Assembly: GCA_964385305.1 (NCBI GenBank)
Contig: CAYLOP010000065.1
Span: forward strand, 1 to 16,027
DNA length: 16,027 nt
Reading direction: 5' to 3'
From: CAYLOP01 sp964385305
GTDB lineage: Bacteria > Chloroflexota > Anaerolineae > Anaerolineales > E44-bin32
Shown in pieces: positions 1 to 6,180 of this stretch. Positions within the stretch are counted from its first letter, which is position 1. Each line of letters opens with the position of its first letter. A program made the translations under genes and the position numbers. The notes beneath the pieces are model-generated. The model saw only the letters and a program-made list of their open reading frames with translations, made no database searches and was not told the origin of the DNA.

Positions 1-450
1 ACGACCGGCTGCCAGGCGGTCGATCTTGAAGTCGACACGGAAACTGGCCACATCACACTGTTACGCGTGGCCTCTGCGTTTGATGTGGGCAAGGCGATCA
101 ATCCGGATCAAGTCAACGCCCAAATGGAAGGCGGTGTAGTCCAGGGAGCAAGCACGGCGCTGCTAGAAAGCCTTCAATTTAAAGAGGGCGTTCCAGTGAA
201 TGCAAGCTTCGTGGATTATCGTATCATTTCCTCAGTGGATGTGCCGGGTGAGATCATCCCCATCATCGTCGAGGTCCCGCAGGATGATGGGCCGTGGGGT
301 GCCCGCGGTGTGGGCGAACATTCGATGGTCCCAACGGCGCCCGCCATTGCCAATGCCCTTGCTGACGCGCTGAACGTGCGAATCCTCGATCTGCCATTGA
401 CAGCGGAGAAGGTGTTTATGGCACTCCTTGAAAAGGAAGGGAAATCATAA
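1..450 (+). CDS. Molybdenum hydroxylase large (molybdopterin-binding) subunit, 3' part
   Basis: The frame is open from base 1, so the 5' part lies outside the window; the stop is TAA at 448-450. The visible ~149 residues are the C-terminal end of the xanthine dehydrogenase/CoxL/aldehyde oxidase family: a glycine-rich stretch (NAQMEGGVVQGAS) contacting the molybdopterin cofactor, then DYRI, and near the end GARGVGEHSMVPTAPAIANA. The Glu of GVGE (codon 316-318) matches the catalytic base of the family, which attacks the substrate-activating Mo-OH. These enzymes hydroxylate purines, aldehydes or CO in the cytoplasm with FAD and 2Fe-2S partner subunits; the substrate cannot be told from this piece. 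The downstream DUF2877/AllH-type gene suggests purine or ureide breakdown. The stop codon lies within the probable start of that gene, so the two are probably co-transcribed and translationally coupled. Confidence 0.9.
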   Translation, partial: TTGCQAVDLEVDTETGHITLLRVASAFDVGKAINPDQVNAQMEGGVVQGASTALLESLQFKEGVPVNASFVDYRIISSVDVPGEIIPIIVEVPQDDGPWGARGVGEHSMVPTAPAIANALADALNVRILDLPLTAEKVFMALLEKEGKS

Positions 451-497
451 GCGAGGCTGTCAAAGCACTATCCATTGCACCAAGCGCCCGGGCCTGG

Positions 498-1316
498 TTG
501 GACCACATTGAGCAGGCCCGGGTGTTGCATGTTTTCGATCGGGTGTGCAACCTTATTGCGCCTGATAGCCGAGTGATTTCGCTTGTAACACCTGAGGTCG
601 GGGATGGGCCATTCAACCTTGTTGTGCCGTCAATCAAATTCTCCAGCCATGTAACGGTCGAATCGCATGTGATGGGGGATAGCGGCGTGGTCAAAGTAGG
701 AAACCTCGTGATCGACGCGACTACCGCACCACTCTGGGAACCTCGCCCTATGTGGGAAGCGTTGCATCGAAAGGTTTACCAAATCCAAGCACAGGTCCCA
801 TTCCTTACTGAGATTCTCAGGGCATCAGCCTCGAAAGGTGGACTTGCCGGGCTTATTGTCCCCCAACTTATATCCGAATCTCGGGCTGAGAGGCGGGTGG
901 TTCGCTCAGCTAGATGTTCGCTCGAGAAATTGGTCGATGGATTGCATCGTGCCGATATGATCTTGTGTGTTGAGGCTGCCTCTGGATTAGCGGGGCTCGG
1001 CGTTGGGCTCACCCCTGATGGAGACGATTTGCTATTGGGATGTATTTACGCAGCCTGGGTGTGGCACTCAACTCATGAGGCAGAGAAAATCGCACTGCGA
1101 ATCGAAGAGACAGCGGCTCAGCGCACGACGGCTCTTTCCGTTGAATGGTTACGTTCAGCGGCGCAGGGTGAGTGCGCTTGGCCGTGGCACGAGTTGTTTG
1201 ACGGGCTTCTTCAGGATCGAAAAGAAGCGATCGAGGCGGCGGCGGGACGTATCATTCAGCAGGGCCACACTTCTGGATCCACCGCACTGGCCGGTTTCAT
1301 GGCTGTCTTGGCGTAA
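498..1316 (+). CDS. DUF2877 (AllH/YlbF-like) protein, possible oxamate carbamoyltransferase component
   Basis: 272 residues from TTG at 498, the first standard start codon. Family signatures are GLGVGLTPDGDD at residues 166-177 and GHTSGSTALAGF at 256-267, both typical of DUF2877. E. coli AllH (YlbF), a member, has been reported as a subunit of the AllFGH oxamic transcarbamylase of anaerobic allantoin use (from memory of the literature). The frame is open upstream to 432 and encodes SEAVKALSIAPSARAWL, which reads like a genuine family N-terminus, with a GGAAGG ribosome site at 435-440. The expected start at 447 is ATA, overlapping the TAA of the upstream gene (ATAA). A G-to-A change in an ancestral ATGA overlap would explain both. 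Translation may therefore use ATA weakly, or TTG 498. The upstream molybdenum hydroxylase supports a role in purine/ureide nitrogen metabolism. Family assignment is firm; the function is inferred. Confidence 0.85.
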   Translation: MDHIEQARVLHVFDRVCNLIAPDSRVISLVTPEVGDGPFNLVVPSIKFSSHVTVESHVMGDSGVVKVGNLVIDATTAPLWEPRPMWEALHRKVYQIQAQVPFLTEILRASASKGGLAGLIVPQLISESRAERRVVRSARCSLEKLVDGLHRADMILCVEAASGLAGLGVGLTPDGDDLLLGCIYAAWVWHSTHEAEKIALRIEETAAQRTTALSVEWLRSAAQGECAWPWHELFDGLLQDRKEAIEAAAGRIIQQGHTSGSTALAGFMAVLA

Positions 1317-1345
1317 ATCTCTCCGATCCAAGACGAAACAATAGA

Positions 1346-1380
1346 GAGCGGTCCTCTGAATGAGGACCGCTCGTTTTGGT
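1346..1380. terminator. Intrinsic terminator between convergent genes
   Basis: A perfect 11-bp inverted repeat (GAGCGGTCCTC at 1346-1356, GAGGACCGCTC at 1362-1372) with a 5-nt loop is followed on the plus strand by GTTTTGGTTCTTC. It lies 30 bp after the DUF2877 stop and just before the 3' end of the convergent bactofilin-like gene. The T-rich tail is on the plus side; the minus-strand tail is weaker, so it mainly serves the plus operon. Confidence 0.85.
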
Positions 1381-1389
1381 TCTTCTAAA

Positions 1390-2694
1390 TTATGTCTGCT
1401 CGAGAGCAGAATCAGGGGTGGGCGTCGTGGGCCGGATCATCTCCCGGACCGTGAAGTACAGTGCGCCTAAGCCAATCAGGATGACGACCAAACTGACGAG
1501 CCATCCGAAGCCAAAGGGTATGGCGCGCAGGAGTTCGTAGATCAGTGCACCCAGGGCGAGATATCCAAAATTGGACCAGAAGCTCTCTACCATGTGCGGC
1601 GCGATACGTTTCAGGATCAATCGACCTACCAGGTAGCTGACGACGACCTTGGTGATCGTGTAGAAGGTCGTCAGGAAGACGGTCGAGATGAGCGCCAACA
1701 GCGCGCCGCCCAGACCGAGGATGTCATTGGCGAGTTGGCCAAACGTGATCAGGCCACCGAAGATGGCAAGCAGCACAAGGATGAGGATAGCGACAGGTAG
1801 CCCGATATAGAAGATCAGGGTGATCAAGCAGCCCCAGCCTGCGCTTGGAAGCGGCTTCCTCTGGATGGTTTGTCGCGCACCTTGGACCAAACTCGGCCAC
1901 AGCCACAGCAGCAAGCCGCCTATGATCAGCAGGGCGATGAACTCACCGACACGATTGCGAATCATATTACCGATCAAGGTGGCGAAAAACCGGGTGGGTT
2001 CTGGTTTAGGGGTTTGTACCTCGATTTTCTGGATTTCAACATCGACCCTGCCGCCGATTTGCGCTTCGTCTCCAATGCGCAGTCCGGGCGTCTCGATCTG
2101 AACAGATCCTGGGAAGACCGGGATAAAGGGCATGCCGGTCGTGTCGGACTCCTCACTGACCTCGCCGCGCACGTCGCCGCCCACGATGCCATTAAGTTCG
2201 AGTGTTGCACCGCCGATCATGACATCGTCTTGCACCTCGCCACTCAGGAGAGCCTGGTAACCACCGACATGCAGCCCGCGCCCAATCATGCTTCCTTCAG
2301 CGGTTGTCAGACTAAACCCTCCGAAGTAGACATTGCGCGCGATGTCCGCGCGCGAACCTAAATCGAGAGAATAGCCTGCGCCGTATAGGCTGCCGTCGAC
2401 TCGACCATCCACTGCGAGACTCTGCCCCATGGTGATGAGACTCCCCTCGACTTGGCCGTCAACGATTACGATTGCGCCGAATGCAAAGAGGTCACCTCGG
2501 ACAGTACCGTGTACCTCGATTCTTTCAGCGGTGATGAAAAGGTCATCATCGATAACCTCGTCGGCCCCGATGATGATGACTTCACCATCGCGAAACTCGG
2601 CCGCGCTTGCCGAGCCCGTAATGCCCAATGAAAGCAGTGTGGTCATCGCTGCAGCCACCATCACAATCCTTACCGTACGTTTCCAACCGTTCAT
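1390..2694 (-). CDS. Bactofilin-like (polymer-forming) exported/membrane protein
   Basis: 434 residues, ATG at 2692-2694, preceded by an ideal AAGGAGG ribosome site (2704-2710) nine bases upstream. Residues 1-32 form a signal peptide (positive start, hydrophobic core, ending SASAA). Residues ~35-180 hold short repeating beta turns of the type 'hxGxVxGDLxAxG', as in the right-handed beta-helix of bactofilin/polymer-forming cytoskeletal domains. A Pro-rich linker follows, then a hydrophobic C-terminal half (~250-415) with roughly five to seven membrane segments. The layout 'signal peptide, bactofilin-like repeats, multi-TM domain' recurs in Chloroflexota and Firmicutes and differs from cytosolic bactofilins: here the repeat domain should face outward. 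A role in envelope stress or scaffolding is a guess. The gene has its own promoter (next entry) and is convergent with the DUF2877 gene. Confidence 0.85.
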   Translation of the reverse strand: MNGWKRTVRIVMVAAAMTTLLSLGITGSASAAEFRDGEVIIIGADEVIDDDLFITAERIEVHGTVRGDLFAFGAIVIVDGQVEGSLITMGQSLAVDGRVDGSLYGAGYSLDLGSRADIARNVYFGGFSLTTAEGSMIGRGLHVGGYQALLSGEVQDDVMIGGATLELNGIVGGDVRGEVSEESDTTGMPFIPVFPGSVQIETPGLRIGDEAQIGGRVDVEIQKIEVQTPKPEPTRFFATLIGNMIRNRVGEFIALLIIGGLLLWLWPSLVQGARQTIQRKPLPSAGWGCLITLIFYIGLPVAILILVLLAIFGGLITFGQLANDILGLGGALLALISTVFLTTFYTITKVVVSYLVGRLILKRIAPHMVESFWSNFGYLALGALIYELLRAIPFGFGWLVSLVVILIGLGALYFTVREMIRPTTPTPDSALEQT

Positions 2695-2723
2695 GTTCCT
2701 TTTCCTCCTTAGGTTCTGACACG

Positions 2724-2786
2724 ATTATAGGGGGGCGATGTTAATGTTTCTTAATTCACGATCTGCCGTTGATAACCATTCCTTAA
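2724..2786 (-). promoter_or_regulatory. Promoter with four phased TTAA-type half-sites (response-regulator style)
   Basis: Read on the minus strand: a consensus -10 TATAAT at 2724-2729, no good -35, and in its place TTAACA (2739-2744), TTAAGA (2749-2754), TTATCA (2770-2775) and TTAAGG (2781-2786). Half-site starts are 10, 21 and 11 bp apart, about one or two DNA turns, so all lie on one face. PhoB/PhoP-type OmpR-family regulators bind such tandem direct repeats and replace -35 recognition. The -10 is well supported; the regulator is inference. It drives the bactofilin-like gene, with a short leader of ~23 nt. Confidence 0.6.
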
Positions 2787-2897
2787 CAAGGGGCCTGGCC
2801 GGCAATCATGGCGTGCGATCGCTTGTTGGAGATGGGATGGTTTGTGAGGACGCTGTCGTTATACGGCGATGATGTGGCAGCAAAGGCGCCCGATTGT

Positions 2898-3578
2898 CTA
2901 AAAACCTCTCCTCTGACTCTCCCACGGCGGTTGCGCGCCCTCCCGAAATTCTTCAACGCTAGGACCGCCCAGATTGCGAAGCCGCCAGGTTCCATAAATG
3001 TAGCTGAATAGCAGCAGGATGATCGTCGCCGGCCATCCGAGGAGGAGATTGAGTGCGGCGAATGCCTCGGTCCCCTCGCCTTGTAAAATACCCCACTGAA
3101 GTAGCGCCCGCAGGGAGAAATACATAACCCACAGCCCAGTGACCTCACTGTAGGCAGGGCGAACCTTTGGATGCCAGTACCAACCAAGCGGCCAGCGACG
3201 TGCGAGGAAGCTGGTCCATGCCACCAGGGGCTTTCCGACAATGATGCTGACGACAGAAAGAAGAACTGTGCCGGCAGCGCTCAGGATGCTGGGGAGAAAA
3301 TATCCTCCGACGCTTCCAAAGAGCCGAGCGGCTAGAATGGCAATCACAACGGCGCCCAAGCCACCAAGTGCGTACAGCATGGACTGGTGCCTTCGAAACC
3401 GAATAGCGCTGATGAATAGGGCGATGCTCAGGGTGATTAGGATGGCAGCATTGAGAGAAAGAAGGGCGTTGGCGATGAGGAAAACGATGGGCGGGAGCAA
3501 GATATCAAGCCAATTGTTGCGACCCAGCACGACCGTACGCAATTCATCCAACAACTCAGCGAATTTACCTCTCAACAA
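2898..3578 (-). CDS. DUF3159 family integral membrane protein
   Basis: 226 residues, stop TAG at 2898-2900. The start is one of two adjacent TTG codons (3576-3578 or 3573-3575); a TAG just upstream rules out a longer form, and a GGGGG ribosome site lies about five bases before. The N-terminus has an amphipathic lead and NNWLDILLPPIVFLIAN, followed by about six membrane helices (~23-40, 44-60, 68-86, 93-114, 148-165, 172-195). The pattern 'LPP.vF', basic loop, 'GGYFLPSIL', 'GKPLV', 'R.AY...T.LW' fits DUF3159. No enzymatic motif is visible and the function is unknown. A CATAAT box at 3640-3645 could be its -10, but no convincing -35 accompanies it. The 200-bp gap to the bactofilin-like gene and that gene's own promoter indicate separate transcription. 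Confidence 0.7.
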   Translation of the reverse strand: MLRGKFAELLDELRTVVLGRNNWLDILLPPIVFLIANALLSLNAAILITLSIALFISAIRFRRHQSMLYALGGLGAVVIAILAARLFGSVGGYFLPSILSAAGTVLLSVVSIIVGKPLVAWTSFLARRWPLGWYWHPKVRPAYSEVTGLWVMYFSLRALLQWGILQGEGTEAFAALNLLLGWPATIILLLFSYIYGTWRLRNLGGPSVEEFREGAQPPWESQRRGF

Positions 3579-3943
3579 GGATACCCCCTACATGTGAATG
3601 TCTCTTTAGCAGGCTCCCACTGCACAACACTATAGATACATTATGCCTTAAAAACTCACAAACTTTCAGGTCAAAAGAGAAACGTATGGGAATAGACTTG
3701 TCGCCATGCTGGGCAGACATCGACTTCAACACAGCTCCACTGGCGTCTGCAGAGTCAATTTCCTGATCGCACGTCACAACGTCGTGATGCGAATAAGGGG
3801 TCGTGCCTTCGCGCTTATGGGATCGTCAAAGATAAGGTATCAGCGCTTTACGTTTGGTGGGGTAATCGGGGAAGTGGGCTCGGTGCTAGCGATGCCGCGA
3901 ATGCGTGCATTTCGCAAAAAACGTTTTCGATTAACTGAAATGT
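3579..3943. other. Intergenic stretch with nothing recognised
   Basis: About 365 bases between the divergent DUF3159 gene and the promoter of the NTPase leader. Short open frames exist (for example 3706-4005 on plus) but show no family resemblance, no ribosome site and no coding-like composition. The left end should hold the DUF3159 promoter. The right end carries the small palindrome TGAAATGTTTCA (3936-3947), which overlaps the putative -35 of the plus-strand promoter and could be an operator. Confidence 0.5.
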
Positions 3944-3973
3944 TTCAAATATCTATGCAATTTAATGTACAAT
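3944..3973 (+). promoter_or_regulatory. Putative sigma70-type promoter of the NTPase/ECF leader
   Basis: TTCAAA (3944-3949), 18-bp spacer, TACAAT (3968-3973) in an AT-rich pocket. Matches are 4/6 and 5/6 to the sigma70 consensus. It would start RNA near 3980 and so produce a ~316-nt leader before the terminator at 4266-4295. The palindrome TGAAATGTTTCA overlaps the -35. Moderate support from position and boxes only. Confidence 0.45.
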
Positions 3974-3979
3974 CGGTCC

Positions 3980-4296
3980 TATGGAAGCTCGATCGCGGGA
4001 GATAACCTTCGGGGACATTGGCCTCACGATGGTGTGAAGGAGGCACAGGCCGGAATCATCACAACTCAACGATCTCCGAGCGGGAGACCCTAAAGCCTTA
4101 AGCGCTATGGGTCGCCGCCAACCCTCCATCATATTGAGAGGGATTTCAACGATCGCAATTGGCGTTGGAGGGCAGGGTGTGGATGGAAACGTCCACGCCT
4201 CCCGACGTCTCAGTTCAACCGCTGAGACCGAATTGGGAAGGAGAGCTATGTCGGGATTCTCGATCTCGCCAGCTTCTCCGCTGGCGATCCTTTTTA
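3980..4296 (+). promoter_or_regulatory. Structured 5' leader RNA, riboswitch/attenuator-like, class unknown
   Basis: About 316 nt from the putative start site to the NTPase. Hairpins seen in order: GGCC arms around 4019-4052; TCTCC 4073-4077 with GGAGA 4083-4087; CCCTCCA 4122-4128 with TGGAGGG 4166-4172 enclosing a 37-nt domain; a 10-bp stem 4176-4185/4190-4199 closed by a GAAA tetraloop (two G-U pairs, otherwise perfect); GTCTCAG 4207-4213 with CTGAGAC 4222-4228; then an intrinsic terminator. Such a chain in front of an NTPase and ECF-type ATPase is the layout of a transcription-attenuating riboswitch for vitamin or metal uptake. I could not match it to the cobalamin, TPP, FMN, SAM, glycine, Moco or T-box cores. 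The G-U pairs suggest selection on RNA rather than DNA symmetry. The downstream operon is decaying, so the element may also be degraded. Confidence 0.5.
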
Positions 4297-4319
4297 ATGG
4301 AAACGAACATGTCGACTAG
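4248..4319 (+). CDS. Possible leader peptide (23 aa) spanning the terminator
   Basis: ATG at 4248 follows AAGGAG (4238-4243) by four bases, the best ribosome site in this stretch. It encodes 23 residues beginning MSGFSISPASPLAILF and ends in TAG at 4317-4319. The frame runs through both arms of the terminator at 4266-4287 and overlaps the out-of-frame NTPase start (4309) by 11 bases. A ribosome on it would melt the terminator and could hand over to the NTPase start, which lacks a clear ribosome site of its own. It resembles translation-coupled attenuation, but codon content shows no stalling motif, and chance is possible. Confidence 0.3.
   Translation: MSGFSISPASPLAILFNGNEHVD
4266..4295 (+). 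terminator. Intrinsic terminator/attenuator before the NTPase gene
   Basis: TCGCCAGC (4266-4273), 6-nt loop, GCTGGCGA (4280-4287): a perfect 8-bp stem followed by TCCTTTTTAA. It ends 13 bases before the NTPase ATG and lies inside the transcript, so it should act as an attenuator rather than an end-of-operon terminator. Confidence 0.75.
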
Positions 4320-4809
4320 TCTTACTCTCATCACAGGCGATCTGGGGGCGGGCAAAACAGGATGGTGTGAGAGCAAAGTGCTCCAGGCTCGCGCCGCGGA
4401 TCGTGAGATCGCGGGCCTACTGTCACCGGCTGTGTTCGAAGGTGGCCTCAAGGTCGGGATTGAGCTACTCGATCTCGCGTCGGGCGAACGGCGACTGCTT
4501 GCTAGCCTTAGGGGTTCGGCCTCGTCGGGGTTGATAACTGCCGATTGGCTGTTCGAACCTGAGACTTTAGCGTGGGGTAACAAACGATTAAGCATGTGTG
4601 GGCGATGCGATGTTTTCATTTTAGATGAACTAGGACCGCTTGAGTTCCATCGGAATACAGGCTTGCTCGAAGGGTTTTGTGTCATTGAACGTGGGTTATA
4701 TCGTCAGGCCTATGTGGTCATTCGGCTGAAGCTGCTTCCCCTGGCGTTGATGAGGTGGCCTCACGCACAAGTTCTCAAGGTCAAACCTACGCAGCGAGCC
4801 AGCCCGTGA
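4309..4809 (+). CDS. THEP1-type nucleoside-triphosphatase (P-loop NTPase)
   Basis: 166 residues from ATG 4309 (an in-frame ATG at 4297 is the alternative); TGA at 4807-4809. Walker A is GDLGAGKT at residues 10-17, Walker B FILDELGPLEF at 103-113, with LITADWLFEPETLAWGN before it and a C-terminal LMRWPHAQVLKV, the pattern of the NTPase THEP1 family (usual length 165-180). THEP1 proteins hydrolyse NTPs in vitro; members beside ECF transporter genes are thought to assist cofactor or nucleotide uptake or salvage. The next gene begins with a GTGA overlap, so both were one operon. The reading frame is intact, but a Leu stands where many relatives have Pro (VVIRL rather than VVVRP), and its partner ATPase is broken, so the product may no longer have a job. 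No good ribosome site precedes ATG 4309. Confidence 0.75.
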   Translation: MSTSLTLITGDLGAGKTGWCESKVLQARAADREIAGLLSPAVFEGGLKVGIELLDLASGERRLLASLRGSASSGLITADWLFEPETLAWGNKRLSMCGRCDVFILDELGPLEFHRNTGLLEGFCVIERGLYRQAYVVIRLKLLPLALMRWPHAQVLKVKPTQRASP

Positions 4810-5679
4810 TCCATATCCGTGATTTGAGCATCGATTATGGGGGTGCGCCCGCGCTGCAGGATATCAACCTGCACATACCGGCAGGGCAATGTCTCTTGAT
4901 TACAGGACCTTCAGGTTGCGGTAAGAGCACATTGGGATACGCGCTGGCAGGGCTGATCCTACATGCAAAATCCGCAAACATGTAAGGCACGGTGCATATT
5001 GCAGGTATGGAAACAGTTTCACACCCCCTATCCTCTCTCTTGCACAACACGTAGGCATGGTCTTCCAAGATCCTGGGAGTCAACTTTTGCACCTGGGTGT
5101 AGATGACGAGGTCGCCTTTGGGCTAAGGAATCTAGGGCTCCCCGAATCGGAAGTGCGAACTCGTGTTGCGTGGGCGCTCTCAGCCGTGGGTTTCGAAGAG
5201 CTCGAGAATATTCCTGCAGGTTCGACAGTGGCGGTCCAATTGCTTATCTGATCCATGCAAATATGCCGATAATACCACGATGATAAACCATTGCTGTCGG
5301 TTGACATTTCCTATGGGGATGAAACGATATCGCGTCGTGTATCTAAGAAAATCCAAGTGATTGGAACTCGGCTAGTCAATCGTGGATTTGCCCCTCGCTC
5401 TTGGTAAATTCAACCTCAATTTGCGCGTTCGGTGACTTGTGCGCTGACGGTCTATTTGTGTCAGCCTAGGAACGGCTTCGCACTAGCCCTACCGCGAGCA
5501 TTGGCGGAGATGATGGCGGACGGCAAACCGGTGTTCATCCTCGGGGACAAAGCATGGCCAAGCAGAAACCCGAGATCGCAGCCTGGGTGGAAGGGCATTG
5601 CCGAGTTGTGAGGATGGCTGGTGCTAGTCCAAACTCACTCCGTGTCAAGCCGGAATCGGGAACTGCCATTGAAGCATAA
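4806..5679 (+). pseudogene. Broken two-domain ECF-type ABC transporter ATPase
   Basis: It starts with GTG 4806 overlapping the NTPase stop (GTGA; ATG 4755 is the alternative). The first nucleotide-binding domain reads VIHIRDLSIDYGG, Walker A GPSGCGKST (4909-4935 area), then TAA at 4983-4985. The same frame continues GTVHIAGMETVSHPLSS, then a 2-base excess in a TC run near 5030-5042 shifts to the frame of VGMVFQDPGSQLL (Q-loop), VDDEVAFGLRNLGL and AVGFEELEN. The signature region survives only as SGG in another frame (5228-5236). A second domain is hinted at by PLLSVDISYGDETI (from 5288) and LALGKFNLNLRV, without a Walker A, and by RALAEMMADGKPVFILGD and AKQKPEIAAWVEGHCRVVRM, recalling the D-loop to C-terminal end of an ABC ATPase, ending TAA 5677-5679. 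At least four lesions make it non-functional. An intact gene would be ~1.5 kb, so several hundred bases are lost. Confidence 0.75.
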
Positions 5680-5696
5680 GGCGTCCTGCTTTATGA

Positions 5697-6143
5697 TTGC
5701 AGTGGTTGGTGAGGGGTGTGTTGGGTAAGAGGATAGGCGTGGCGCGTCTGCGTTATACCACTGGATTAATACAAGCCATTAAATTCGCCGGCGTTGGTCT
5801 CCTGAATACGGCTCTGGACCTTGGCCTTTACGCGTTTCTGACTCGCAGGGTGCACTGGTTCGCCGGGGAGAACACGCTTGCGAAGGCGATTTCATACAGC
5901 GCTGGTGTCCTTAACAGCTATCTTTGGAATCGCTCTTGGACCTTTAAAGCAGCTGATCGCTCTTGGCGATCCTTCATGCCTTTTGTGCTGACGAACCTGA
6001 TTGGCCTGGCAATCAACGCAGGCGTCTTGCACGTCGGGTTGTTCGTCCTCAGAATTCCAGAATGGATCGCGCTGATCCTGGCAACGGGGGTTGCATTTCT
6101 GTGGAATTTCCTGCTCAGTAAACGCATTGTCTTCAAGGCATAG
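5697..6143 (+). CDS. GtrA family membrane protein
   Basis: 148 residues from TTG 5697, stop TAG 6141-6143; the start is uncertain (GTG/TTG codons at 5706-5723 are alternatives) because no clear ribosome site is visible. Four membrane helices: ~24-48, 62-78, 93-116, 120-140. Typical GtrA marks are FAGVGLLNTALDLGLYAFL in helix 1, LNSYLWNRSWTF after helix 2 and the repeat FLWNFLLSKRIVF at the end. GtrA proteins are small bitopic/polytopic partners of glycosyltransferases in transfer of undecaprenyl-linked sugars (O-antigen or teichoic-acid glucosylation, arabinogalactan). No glycosyltransferase is adjacent here, so the specific role is open. Length fits the family (120-150). The gene follows the ABC pseudogene by 17 bases and is convergent with the aldo/keto reductase. 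Confidence 0.85.
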   Translation: MQWLVRGVLGKRIGVARLRYTTGLIQAIKFAGVGLLNTALDLGLYAFLTRRVHWFAGENTLAKAISYSAGVLNSYLWNRSWTFKAADRSWRSFMPFVLTNLIGLAINAGVLHVGLFVLRIPEWIALILATGVAFLWNFLLSKRIVFKA

Positions 6144-6153
6144 GAAATCTAAG

Positions 6154-6171
6154 CCTAATCGCCTTATTAGG
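6154..6171. terminator. Weak hairpin between convergent gtrA-like and aldo/keto reductase genes
   Basis: CCTAAT (6154-6159) and ATTAGG (6166-6171) form a 6-bp symmetric stem with a 6-nt loop in the 37-bp gap between two convergent stops. Neither side has a T tract, so a terminator role is suggested by position only. Confidence 0.3.
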
Positions 6172-6180
6172 GAATGCCGT

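Noticed and set aside
3706..4005. 99-codon open frame on the plus strand
   Set aside because: No family resemblance or ribosome site; it overlaps the promoter-like AT-rich pocket and the start of the leader.
4010..4095. Possible cobalamin or FMN riboswitch (CCTTCGGGG, GGTGTGAA, GGGAGACC pieces)
   Set aside because: The fragments are reminiscent, but order and spacing do not fit either consensus; kept as unclassified.
4107..4319. 70-codon frame starting at 4107
   Set aside because: Lies across strong RNA hairpins with no homology; only its last 23 codons, from the ATG with a ribosome site at 4248, are considered.
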